Shown one piece after another: positions 7,818 through 16,123 of a stretch of DNA of 64,000 bases; position 1 is the first letter of the stretch, and every line of letters begins with the position of its first letter. The notes below the pieces were generated by a model. It had not been told where the DNA came from. It made no database searches and saw only the letters and a program-made list of their open reading frames with translations. The stretch is taken from positions 806,001 to 870,000 of the forward strand of contig NZ_JAJAVE010000001.1 in assembly GCF_020532675.1 (NCBI RefSeq), in the 5' to 3' direction. The stretch is from Methylobacillus gramineus (GTDB lineage Bacteria > Pseudomonadota > Gammaproteobacteria > Burkholderiales > Methylophilaceae). The position numbers and the translations under genes are program-made.

Positions 7818-8582
7818 TTATTTTCCGAAATACAAAGTATCCAGATTTCCGCTGCGTTTTACTTTTCAGATGTCACTTCCGCTGCTATCCTGCCGCTTTC
7901 AATAATATAGCCATGGTCAGCATATTGCAGGGCAATGATAGCGTTTTGTTCAGAAAGCAGGAAACTCACGTTTTCTTCCCGGTTCAGGGTATGCACGATC
8001 TCGAAAATCTCTTCCACAACCAGTGGCGCCAGCCCCATGGATGGCTCGTCCAGCAATACCAGTTTCGGGTTAGCCATCAATGCGCGACCTATGGCCACCA
8101 TTTGCTGTTCCCCACCGGAGGGTTATCCAGCTTGGTTCTTACGCAATTTACGCAGGCGCGGGAAGTAGTGGTAGATTTTTTCCAGCAACTGTTCAATCTG
8201 CTTTGCCGATGGCTTACGTACGAAAGCGCCGGTATGGAGGTTTTCCTCTATAGTCAGATGCGCGAAGCAATGGCGGCCGTCAAGTACTTGCACCAGCCCT
8301 TGCTGCACGAAATCTGAAGCGGGAGTGTTAGTGATATTCTGTCCTTGGTAATGGATACTTCCGTGCGCCACTTTGCCACGTTCGGCATTGACCAGTCCGG
8401 ATGGCCTTGAGCGTGGTGCTTTTGCCGGCGCCGTTGGCACCCAGCAAGGCCACAATGGCCCCCTCTTTTACCGTGAGTGAGACATTCCTTACAGCCAGGA
8501 TGACTTTCTCATAAATCACTTCTATTTGGTTGACTTGCAAGATATTGCAAGTTTTCGCTGATGCCTCAACCGCCATGGGCAT
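7818..8582 (-). pseudogene. livF: Broken livF (ABC transporter ATPase)
   Basis: A LivF-type ATPase that is no longer translatable in one piece. The N-terminal part (8582 down to about 8401) has an intact Walker A, GANGAGKSTTLKAI. A 2-base deletion at about 8400 (ATCTCCGG reduced to ATCCGG, compared with the intact livF at 15248-16021) shifts the frame. The middle part then runs to an in-frame TAA at about 8123, where the intact copy has TAT (Tyr) just before the SGGEQQ signature. The rest ([13 protein letters not shown], Walker B VLLLDEP) follows in the same frame to a stop at 7859. A further shift is needed to reach the normal LivF end (DTLYFGK, stop at 7818). Three lesions make sequencing error unlikely. 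Confidence 0.9.
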
Positions 8583-8600
8583 CAGCGAACACCAGATCGG

Positions 8601-8651
8601 GCCATGGTACTAATAAGCGTCAACTTCATAAACACTCATCAGTACCATGGC
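8601..8651. repeat. Inverted repeat between substrate-binding-protein gene and livF pseudogene
   Basis: Perfect 11-bp arms gccatggtact (8601-8611) and agtaccatggc (8641-8651) enclose 29 bases. It lies just after the stop of the substrate-binding-protein gene on the minus strand. Without a T tract it is more likely an mRNA-stabilising hairpin than a terminator. Such hairpins after binding-protein genes often keep their mRNA more abundant than the rest of the operon (inference). Confidence 0.55.
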
Positions 8652-8666
8652 TTAATGCCTGATTAA

Positions 8667-10004
8667 TTAAGACTCTTTGGAGCAATCACGCGGGGTAATG
8701 CCTTTTTCCTTGGCATACTTGTGGGATGACTCTTCGATGATAGGACGCAGCAGCTTGCGATCCGCCTGTACCCAATCCGAGATTACCTTCCACTGCTTGC
8801 CATCCCATTGCTGGAAGCGTACAGCACCGCCGCCTTCATGGTCAGAGCAAGAAAGCTTGAGAGGTTGTACCAGGCCATATGCGCCCAATTGCTTGAGTCT
8901 GGCATCATCCAGCTTGATGTTTTCAAAGCCCCAACGCACTTCCTCGCCGGTCAATGGACGCTTGCCGAACTTCGCCTGTGCAACACGCACTGCTTCCACG
9001 TTGAGGATGCCGTTCACTACTCCCAGATTGTAATAAACGGTACCAAAGCGTTTGCTATCCTGCAGGTTACCTTTGCCAGCCTTAAGCACTGTTTTGTCTA
9101 TATCCTGCAATACCGGGAAATTGGTCCCGGATGGATGCGTAGTAATGGAGATAAAGCCCTTGGCAGCAGCACCTGCTGGGGCTGCATCCTCCTCTGAATT
9201 GCTCCAGATATTGCCGATGATGTGATCAGCCGGGAAACCCGTCTTCTGGGCAGTTTTCAGTGCAACTGGGTTCATTACGCCCCAGCCACGCAAAATTACC
9301 CAATCAGGCTTGATGCGGCGGATATTCAACCATTGCGACTGTTGCTCGTTGCCTGGATGTGGAACTTCGATTAGGGTGACCTGAAAACCATATTTTTTGG
9401 CCAGCAACTCCAGGATAGGATTGGTTTCCTTGCCATAAGGCGAACCATGGAACAGCGTGACGATCTTCTTGCCCTTTAGCTTGTCGAGACCGCCAGACTT
9501 GTCGCCAATGTAATTAATAATGGCAGAGACTTCGCTGTAGGGGTTGAGCTGCAAAGGAAACACATAAGGGAACACGCTGCCATCGGTAGAGTCGGTACGA
9601 CCATGGTTGATGGTAATCAGCGGCAGCTTGTCGGTGGCAGAACGATCCAGCGTGGCATAGGCAATGCCTACTGACAGCGGATTTGTGGCCGCAGCAGGTG
9701 CACCATTCAAGCCTTTTTTCAGGCGTTCATAGCACTCCACGCCTTTTTCAACCACATATTCTGTTTCGCATTCGCTCCAGGTGAACTTGACGCCATTCAC
9801 CCCTCCCTCTTTGAGATTGACGTATTGCAGATAATCAATGAAGCCGCCAAAAAATCCAGTACCGCCTGCGGCATAAGGGCCGACACGATAGCTTTGTAGC
9901 GGAAAGTACTGTTCATTGGCTGCCTGTACTGTTCCGCTCAGCAGACTAAGGCCTAATGTAAGCGCGCCAATCAGGGCCGATGGCTTTTTAATGATAGACA
10001 ACAT
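8667..10004 (-). CDS. Liv-type ABC transporter substrate-binding protein (copy 1)
   Basis: A periplasmic binding protein of about 445 residues, Peripla_BP_6 (branched-chain amino acid type). The signal peptide ends near GTVQA-ANEQYF. The start ATG at 10004 has GAGGA 7 bases upstream; an in-frame TTG at 10022 has no such support. YRVGPYAAGGTGFFGGFIDY and KGKKIVTLFHGSPYGKET are shared with copy 2 (16124-17464), showing that the two derive from duplication. The binding pocket differs enough that the two may bind different ligands. The genomic setting among desulfonation enzymes suggests an organosulfur ligand rather than an amino acid (inference). Confidence 0.88.
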   Translation of the reverse strand: MLSIIKKPSALIGALTLGLSLLSGTVQAANEQYFPLQSYRVGPYAAGGTGFFGGFIDYLQYVNLKEGGVNGVKFTWSECETEYVVEKGVECYERLKKGLNGAPAAATNPLSVGIAYATLDRSATDKLPLITINHGRTDSTDGSVFPYVFPLQLNPYSEVSAIINYIGDKSGGLDKLKGKKIVTLFHGSPYGKETNPILELLAKKYGFQVTLIEVPHPGNEQQSQWLNIRRIKPDWVILRGWGVMNPVALKTAQKTGFPADHIIGNIWSNSEEDAAPAGAAAKGFISITTHPSGTNFPVLQDIDKTVLKAGKGNLQDSKRFGTVYYNLGVVNGILNVEAVRVAQAKFGKRPLTGEEVRWGFENIKLDDARLKQLGAYGLVQPLKLSCSDHEGGGAVRFQQWDGKQWKVISDWVQADRKLLRPIIEESSHKYAKEKGITPRDCSKES

Positions 10005-10111
10005 GGTGTATTCCTCAATCAATATTGAAATTTAAAGTATTTTATTAATTCGTTCATATTCAACACATTGAAACGATCTCCTGATAATAATGATCACTTG
10101 TTGTCAGGCTT

Positions 10112-11179
10112 TCAGAACCTTAATGGCCAGATACGGGCGCGTTCACGGAATAGCTGCCACAACCGTGCCAAGCCATTGGGCTCCTTGATCAGGAAGAAGA
10201 TGATGAGTGCACCAAAAATAATCTTCTGCAGGTTTTCCAGTTGTCCTGGATCAACCACGCCTGCAAGGAAGTTGGCTGAAAGATTGGAAAGCAGTATAGG
10301 CAGCAGCACGATGAAGGCTGCGCCCAGGAAATTCCCCAGAATGCTGCCCATGCCACCAATAATGATGATGAACAGGATCTGGAATGACCGGCTGAGATCA
10401 AAGCCGTGCGGCTCTACCGTTCCCAGGTAAGTAAAGGCCCAAAGCGCACCTGCAATGCCAAGCAGGAAAGAGCTGATGGCAAAAGCCAGCAATTTGGTTT
10501 TCAGGATGGGAATGCCAATGACAGCCGCAGCCGTGTCCATGTCACGTACGGCCATCCAGTGCCTCCCAAGCTCGCTGCGCACGATATTCCTGGCGAAGAA
10601 AGCCAGCACAGTCACCACGCCCAACGTCAGTAGATAGCGTCCTGCCGGGGAACTGAAGTCATGACCAAGGATAAGCAATGAAGGCGCTGAAATAACGCCG
10701 GACGCGTTGTAATTGGAAAACCAGCCAAATTGCGTCAGCACCCAGGTGACAAAAAACTGTGCGGCCAGCGTGGAAACCAGCAGATAAAACCCTTTGATCC
10801 GCAGGCTAGGCAGGCCAAATATCACGCCCACAATGGCAGCAGCCACACCGCCAAATACAAATCCGACAAGCAAGGGACTGCCCTCTATGCGCACCTGGAA
10901 GTTATACGCAGCAAATGCACCCACCGCCATGAACGCAGCAGAACCCAGAGATATCTGGCCGGCATAGCCGGTAAGCAGGTTAAGACCCAAGCCGGCTAAT
11001 GACAGCACCAGAAATGGGATCAGGATGGCACTAAACCAGTAATCGTTGCCGATAAACGGCACGATGACGAATGCAAAACCCAGCAAGGCATAAAAGGCCC
11101 AGCGCTGCTGATAAAGCTTGAATATTCGATGATCAGCCTGGTAAGAGGTGATGAATTGTCCGGATTCTCTGTAGATCAT
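10112..11179 (-). CDS. livM: Liv-type ABC transporter permease LivM (copy 1)
   Basis: A 355-residue inner-membrane permease with about ten hydrophobic helices. GLNLLTGYAGQISLGSAAFMAVGAF is the LivM signature and GGMGSILGNFLGAAFIVLLP is the cytoplasmic coupling region that contacts the ATPases. An N-terminal tail of about 25 residues precedes the first helix. It forms a unit with livH and livG (copy 1) upstream on the same strand and the binding-protein gene downstream. Confidence 0.92.
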   Translation of the reverse strand: MIYRESGQFITSYQADHRIFKLYQQRWAFYALLGFAFVIVPFIGNDYWFSAILIPFLVLSLAGLGLNLLTGYAGQISLGSAAFMAVGAFAAYNFQVRIEGSPLLVGFVFGGVAAAIVGVIFGLPSLRIKGFYLLVSTLAAQFFVTWVLTQFGWFSNYNASGVISAPSLLILGHDFSSPAGRYLLTLGVVTVLAFFARNIVRSELGRHWMAVRDMDTAAAVIGIPILKTKLLAFAISSFLLGIAGALWAFTYLGTVEPHGFDLSRSFQILFIIIIGGMGSILGNFLGAAFIVLLPILLSNLSANFLAGVVDPGQLENLQKIIFGALIIFFLIKEPNGLARLWQLFRERARIWPLRF

Positions 11180-11188
11180 GCTCTGTGC

Positions 11189-12070
11189 CTATACCCGTTC
11201 AATGGCGCGTTCGCCAAAAATGCCTGCTGGCCTGACCAGAAGAAACAGCAATGCCAGGACATAAGGAAACCAGTTTTCGATGCCGCCACCGATGATGGGA
11301 CCAAGATAGACTTCAGCAAGTTTTTCGGAAGCGCCGATAATCAAGCCGCCGACAATGGCACCACCAATGGAGGTGAAGCCGCCGATAATCAGTACCGGCA
11401 ACGCTTTCAGTACCACCAGGGACAAGGAGAACTGCACGCCAAGACGTGCGCCCCAGAGTAATCCGGCTACCAGCCCGACAAACCCGGCCACTGCCCAGAC
11501 AATCATCCATATCCTCTGCAGCTTGATGCCCACGGCAAGCGCCGCAAGCTGGTCATCCGCCACCGCACGCAATGAAATACCTATCCTGGTTTTGTTGAAC
11601 AACAGAGAGAGAAACAACACCAGAATGCCTGCCGTAGCCGCAGAGAACAGGTCAAATTGTGAAAGCAGCATGCCGCCGATTTCCAGTGGCGCATCACTGA
11701 TACCCAGCTCAAGCCCGTGTACCTGTGCGCCCCACATAGCCTGCGCTACGCCTTCGATGATGTAGCTGAGCCCCAATGTCGCCATAAACAGCGTGATTGG
11801 CGGCCTGTTGACCAAGGGCCGCAACACTACGCGTTCTATTGCCCAGGCCAAGGCAATCATGGTGAGCAAAGTAACGGCAAAACTTACCCAGAATGGCACG
11901 CCCCGCTCCAACAGGCTGACAAAGGTCAATGCAGAAAAAAGCACCATGGAGCCCTGAGCAAAATTGAATACGCCAGAGGCTTTGTAGATCAGTACAAACC
12001 CGATCGCAACCAGTGAGTACATAAGCCCAGCCAATAACCCGCCAGTCAACACCTCAAGGAAAAATTCCAT
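11189..12070 (-). CDS. livH: Liv-type ABC transporter permease LivH (copy 1)
   Basis: A 293-residue inner-membrane permease with about eight transmembrane helices. GGLLAGLMYSLVAIGFVLIYKASGVFNFAQG is typical of LivH (first helix and the following loop), and GGFTSIGGAIVGGLIIGASE is the coupling loop. AAGG-type ribosome-binding sequence lies upstream of the start. The gap to livM is only 9 bases, so translation is probably coupled. It is strongly similar to copy 2 at 18603-19484. Confidence 0.93.
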   Translation of the reverse strand: MEFFLEVLTGGLLAGLMYSLVAIGFVLIYKASGVFNFAQGSMVLFSALTFVSLLERGVPFWVSFAVTLLTMIALAWAIERVVLRPLVNRPPITLFMATLGLSYIIEGVAQAMWGAQVHGLELGISDAPLEIGGMLLSQFDLFSAATAGILVLFLSLLFNKTRIGISLRAVADDQLAALAVGIKLQRIWMIVWAVAGFVGLVAGLLWGARLGVQFSLSLVVLKALPVLIIGGFTSIGGAIVGGLIIGASEKLAEVYLGPIIGGGIENWFPYVLALLFLLVRPAGIFGERAIERV

Positions 12071-12095
12071 TATTTCATTTCCTTATGCATTATTT

Positions 12096-12872
12096 TTAAT
12101 GTGTTGTACCAAGATAGGCTGCGATCACCTCAGGGCTTTTCCGCACTTCATCCGGCGTGCCATCCCCTACTTTCTTGCCATAATCCAGCACCACCACGTG
12201 GTCGGATAAGCCCATCACAACGCCGATATCATGCTCAATCAGCACCACCGTGGTACCGAACTCGCGCTGGGTATCCAGAATGAAAGCGCTCATCTCGGAT
12301 TTTTCTTCACGATTCATGCCGGCCATGGGCTCATCCAGTAATAAAAGCCTGGGCTCAGATGCCAATGCCCGTGCCAGCTCCACCCGCTTCTGCAGACCAT
12401 AAGGCAAGGTGCCAACAATGCTGTTGCGCCACTGATTGATGCGCAGGAAATCAATGATTTCCTCGGCCTTCTGTCTTTGTTTGATTTCATCTGCCAAGGC
12501 ACGGCCGATATGAAATGCCTGCTCTATCCAGCTACTTTTCACTTTCAGGTTGCGCCCAGTCAATACGTTGTCGAGCACACTCATTCCCTTGAACAAGGCA
12601 ATATTCTGAAAAGTCCGGGCAATGCCCTGTACGGCGGCCTGGTGTGATTGCATCTTTTGATACCGTTGACCATTGAAGCCAATCAGGCCCTGATCAGGCT
12701 GGTAAACCCCGTTGATCACATTGAGCAATGAGCTCTTTCCCGCACCATTAGGCCCAATCAGCGCGCAAATTTCCCCTTGCTCTACCGTAAAGCTGATATC
12801 AGTGATCGCCTTGACGCCCTTGAAAGAGAGCGAAATACGCTGTAACTCAAGTAATGGAGTTGCACCCATCAT
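12096..12872 (-). CDS. livG: Liv-type ABC transporter ATPase LivG (copy 1)
   Basis: A 258-residue ATPase with Walker A GPNGAGKSS (about residues 37-45), Q-loop in ARTFQNIALF, LivG-type signature LPYGLQKRVELARAL, Walker B RLLLLDEP and switch His in LIEHDIGVV. The start overlaps the stop of the upstream AMP-binding-like gene (ATGA), indicating translational coupling. It would pair with a LivF partner. The adjacent livF is a pseudogene, so the intact livF at 15248-16021 is the only local candidate. Confidence 0.93.
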   Translation of the reverse strand: MMGATPLLELQRISLSFKGVKAITDISFTVEQGEICALIGPNGAGKSSLLNVINGVYQPDQGLIGFNGQRYQKMQSHQAAVQGIARTFQNIALFKGMSVLDNVLTGRNLKVKSSWIEQAFHIGRALADEIKQRQKAEEIIDFLRINQWRNSIVGTLPYGLQKRVELARALASEPRLLLLDEPMAGMNREEKSEMSAFILDTQREFGTTVVLIEHDIGVVMGLSDHVVVLDYGKKVGDGTPDEVRKSPEVIAAYLGTTH

Positions 12873-14020
12873 GATGCCTTCGTGATGTTGTCGGCTTCTA
12901 CATCCGTATCATGCACGGAGGGCAGTTGCCTGGAAGTGGTGGTAGACAAGGTGCGCCAGTTGGCGACTTTATCCCAGGTGCGGATGTGAATCCCCAGTGT
13001 CTTGAAAAACTGCAGCGAATCGACAGGCAAGGCTGGGCCAATCAGCAGTGGCACACGGATACGAGAGAAACCAATCACGTCACGTAATGGTCGCTTGACC
13101 AGCCAATACCCCAGAAAGCGCTGAAAAACATCACCATCAGCTCTCAAGGCATAGGTCACCAGCCGGCCTGTCAGGCTATTCGGTACTGGTAGCCGCTCCC
13201 TCACCAGGGACTCCAGCCGCTGATAGGTTTCACGCGTACCGGCCACCAGTGTCGGTCCCAGTTCACGTCGGTCTGCATCCCGGGTGGCAATATTTTCAGG
13301 AAAGTTGAGAGTGAACCCAGCGGTGAGCCAGGGCGACAAGAGATAACGCAAATGACCACTGGCGGCAAAGACCCTTGCCGCCAAGGCTTCCTCATGCTGG
13401 CTCAGACGCTCAGCAAATACCAGATGGCGCCCTTCCTCCAACAGCTCGTCATGGTGGAAATGCTCTACCTGCACATTGCGCTCGCCGTTCACACGATACA
13501 ACGCAAATGCTGATTGCCCTGCCTCGGCAACCGGGGCTCTGGAGGCAGCCGGGGTAATGCGCAATAACTCGGCGTAATGTTGCAGCGCGGTTTGGGGATA
13601 GGCAGACAGGCCGCGATCCTCCGCATAGATCACGTTGACATCCTGGCGGCTATTGGCCAGGGTCTGGTCTACTTGCCGCTGCCCCTCGGCAAAGACAAAT
13701 ACGGGATTCAGATACCTGAGCAGCAAGGCCACATGATCATCCTCCAGCGACGGGTCAAGCGGAGCGGCAATGCCGCCCAACCATTGCGCAGCAAGTGAAA
13801 GCAGTAAAGCCTCGCGCCTCGGGTGGGTCAGCAATACCAGCGTGTCGCCACGACCAAATCCCAGTTTGTCCAGGATATCTACCAACTGCCCGATCTCGCT
13901 ACGCAGGCTTTTCCAGCTTTGCTCATGCCAGATGCCCAAGTGCTTGTGGCGCAAGGCAACTCGCTTGGGTTGGATCGAGGCATGATGAATCAGCCAGTGC
14001 GGTAAGGTATCGTTTGCCAT
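12869..14020 (-). CDS. Degenerate AMP-binding (acyl-CoA synthetase-like) protein
   Basis: A 383-residue protein whose N-terminal half resembles long-chain acyl-CoA synthetases often found in Liv-type operons (ARLEP-like LPHWLIHHASIQPKRVALR, then FGRGDTLVLLTHPRREALLLSLAAQWLGGIAAPLDP). The enzyme motifs are missing. Where the P-loop T-S-G-T-T-G-x-P-K-G should be (about residues 172-181) the sequence is ALYRVNGERN. Where the YG-x-TE motif is expected, after GPALPVDSLQFFKTLGI, there is RTWDKV (about 348-352). The whole C-terminal domain with the catalytic Lys is absent; the family is usually near 600 residues. The frame is intact, so it is a probable pseudoenzyme rather than a simple decayed gene. 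It sits between sfnG and livG. Confidence 0.7.
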   Translation of the reverse strand: MANDTLPHWLIHHASIQPKRVALRHKHLGIWHEQSWKSLRSEIGQLVDILDKLGFGRGDTLVLLTHPRREALLLSLAAQWLGGIAAPLDPSLEDDHVALLLRYLNPVFVFAEGQRQVDQTLANSRQDVNVIYAEDRGLSAYPQTALQHYAELLRITPAASRAPVAEAGQSAFALYRVNGERNVQVEHFHHDELLEEGRHLVFAERLSQHEEALAARVFAASGHLRYLLSPWLTAGFTLNFPENIATRDADRRELGPTLVAGTRETYQRLESLVRERLPVPNSLTGRLVTYALRADGDVFQRFLGYWLVKRPLRDVIGFSRIRVPLLIGPALPVDSLQFFKTLGIHIRTWDKVANWRTLSTTTSRQLPSVHDTDVEADNITKAS

Positions 14021-14033
14021 ATCTTTCCTTGAT

Positions 14034-15131
14034 TTATGCCGCCAAGGCTACCTGCTTCTGTTCCAGCTCGCGTACCAGTGGCAGCACCTTCTCGCCGAAA
14101 TACACCACTTCCTCCTGGAAGTGCAGGAAGGCAGACAACACCAGATCCACCCCAACCGCCTTGAGAGCGACAATACGTTCAGCAATCTGCTGCGGAGTAC
14201 CAATCAAATTCGTCTTGAAGCCATCGTTGTACTGAACCAGGTCCTCAAAGCTGGATTTGGCCCAGTTACCTTCGCCTTCAGGGCTGGCCTTGCCTGCCTG
14301 CTTGGCCGCATCACCAAAGGCATTAACCGCTTCCGGGTCAGCCTTGTCGATGATTTCCTTCAATACCGCACGCGCTTCTTCTTCCGTATCGCGCGCAATG
14401 ATGAATGCATTCACGCCCACCTTGACCTTGTGATTGTTGGCAGCTGCCTTGGCTCGAATATCATCGACCTGCGCCTTGATACCCTCGACCGTATTACCGT
14501 TGGTAAAATACCAATCAGATACCCTGGAAGCCATGTCCCGTGCGGCTCTGGAGCTACCGCCCTGGAATATTTCCGGATGTGGATTGGTGTTGTATGGCTT
14601 GGGCTTCAGGGTGTAATCATGAAAACGATAGAAATCACCCTTGAACGTAAAGTTGTCCGTGGTCCAGATGCCCTTGAGTGCACGAATGAACTCTTCTGAA
14701 CGACGATAGCGCTCATCATGCTCCAGCCATGGCTCGCCGATGGCAGTAAACTCACCCTTGAACCAGCCGGATACAATATTGACCGCCACCCTGCCCTTGG
14801 TAAGCTGATCGATAGTTGCCAGTTGCTTGGCGGCAACGGCAGGATTCCACGGGCCAGGTAAAATCGCAGCAATCACCTTGAGCTTGGTGGTTGCTGCAAG
14901 CAAGGCGTGTGAAAATGCCACTGGCTCATGCTGAAACTCTGCCCCATAGCCCGCCGTAAAGCGGATCTGGCTCAATGCATACTCAAAGCCATTTTCTTCC
15001 GCCAGTTGTGCCAGCTTGATGTTGTAATCAATGTCCCAGCTGGTGCGCTGTTCAATCTTGCTGACCACCAGGCCACCACTCACATTCGGTACCCAGTAGG
15101 CAAACTTGATATCTTCCTTATTCGTGCTCAT
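14034..15131 (-). CDS. sfnG: FMNH2-dependent dimethylsulfone monooxygenase SfnG
   Basis: A 365-residue luciferase-like (LLM) monooxygenase. The N-terminus KFAYWVPNVSGGLVVSKIEQ and segments FTAGYGAEFQHEPVAFSHAL, VSGWFKGEF and GNWAKSSFEDLVQYNDGF are near-identical to what I recall of Pseudomonas SfnG. SfnG converts dimethyl sulfone to methanesulfinate with reduced FMN and O2. FMNH2 must come from a separate reductase, here MsuE at the head of the same gene run. Start ATG 15131 follows AAGGATG-type sequence. It lies between an intact livF and the AMP-binding-like gene. Confidence 0.95.
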   Translation of the reverse strand: MSTNKEDIKFAYWVPNVSGGLVVSKIEQRTSWDIDYNIKLAQLAEENGFEYALSQIRFTAGYGAEFQHEPVAFSHALLAATTKLKVIAAILPGPWNPAVAAKQLATIDQLTKGRVAVNIVSGWFKGEFTAIGEPWLEHDERYRRSEEFIRALKGIWTTDNFTFKGDFYRFHDYTLKPKPYNTNPHPEIFQGGSSRAARDMASRVSDWYFTNGNTVEGIKAQVDDIRAKAAANNHKVKVGVNAFIIARDTEEEARAVLKEIIDKADPEAVNAFGDAAKQAGKASPEGEGNWAKSSFEDLVQYNDGFKTNLIGTPQQIAERIVALKAVGVDLVLSAFLHFQEEVVYFGEKVLPLVRELEQKQVALAA

Positions 15132-15247
15132 TGTTCATCCTTTCAAAAAAATGTGAGAAAAACCTGTCACTCAGGCTTTGGTTCCATTCCAACTGCTTCT
15201 CTTGTATCTATCATCAAGCTCATCCTGCACCTCAGGCTGATGAATCC

Positions 15248-16021
15248 TTATTGTTTCTTGCCCAGATAGGCATCCTGCAAAGCCGTGTTCTGCAGTAACT
15301 CCTGCGCAGTACCAGACAGCACGATCTTGCCGGTCTCCAGCACATACCCGTAATGCGCGTGCTTGAGCGCAACCGGGATGTTTTGCTCAGCCAGCAGAAA
15401 ACTCACGCCTTCTTTTTCATTGAGCTGGCTCACGATCTCGAATATCTCCTGTACGATCAAAGGAGCCAGCCCCATCGAAGGTTCGTCGAGCAGCACCATG
15501 GATGGGTTGGTCATCAACGCCCGCCCAATCGCAACCATCTGCTGCTCACCGCCAGAGGTATATCCCGCTTGCACTTTGCGTTTTTCCTTCAGCCGTGGAA
15601 ACCAGGTGTAAATGCGCTCCAGCCCTGCCTGCAGGCTCTGCCTGCTGGGTCGCCGCACAAATCCTCCACTACGCAGGTTCTCTTCCACTGTCAGGTGAGC
15701 AAACACATGACGGCCTTCCAGCACGTGAACAATCCCTTGCTGCACCAGTACATGAGGCGGCGTATGAGTGCTCATCTGCCCCTGGAAATGAATACTGCCG
15801 CTGCTCACCTCTGCCCGGTCTGCGCGCACCAGTCCGGAGATGGCCTTGAGCGTGGTGCTTTTTCCGGCACCATTGGCACCCAGCAACGCAATGATCGCGC
15901 CCTTGGGCACGGTCAGCGATACGCCGCTGACCGCAAGTACCGCACTGTCGTAAATGACTTCAATGTCATCCACCCGCAGTAGCTCAACGGACTCGGCATA
16001 AGGGTTGGCAATGGCACTCAT
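15248..16021 (-). CDS. livF: Liv-type ABC transporter ATPase LivF (intact copy)
   Basis: A 257-residue ATPase with Walker A LLGANGAGKSTTLKAI, LivF signature [14 protein letters not shown], Walker [14 protein letters not shown] and H-region LLAEQNIPVALKHAHYG. It ends in the usual DAYLGKKQ. This is the reference used here to read the lesions in the livF pseudogene at 7818-8582, to which it is closely related. With only one intact livF and two sets of livGHM in the run, it may serve both transporters (inference). Confidence 0.93.
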   Translation of the reverse strand: MSAIANPYAESVELLRVDDIEVIYDSAVLAVSGVSLTVPKGAIIALLGANGAGKSTTLKAISGLVRADRAEVSSGSIHFQGQMSTHTPPHVLVQQGIVHVLEGRHVFAHLTVEENLRSGGFVRRPSRQSLQAGLERIYTWFPRLKEKRKVQAGYTSGGEQQMVAIGRALMTNPSMVLLDEPSMGLAPLIVQEIFEIVSQLNEKEGVSFLLAEQNIPVALKHAHYGYVLETGKIVLSGTAQELLQNTALQDAYLGKKQ

Positions 16022-16123
16022 TTCATCACTCCGGTTGGCACGGCTGATGCGGTCATCACGGGGGCTATCGTCATCGTTTTATGTCTCCCAATCTCAACAT
16101 CAAGCGGTCGTACTGCTTGAACA

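Noticed and set aside
8123-8455. First reading of the break in the livF pseudogene at about 8123 as a frameshift
   Set aside because: The pieces 7859-8101 and 8123-8455 are in the same frame. The break is a nonsense codon (TAA for TAT); only the lesions near 8400 and near 7855 are frameshifts.
15132-15247. Possible separate sigma-54 promoter for sfnG
   Set aside because: No GG/GC pair in register was found on the minus strand. sfnG is best explained as part of the long msuE run.
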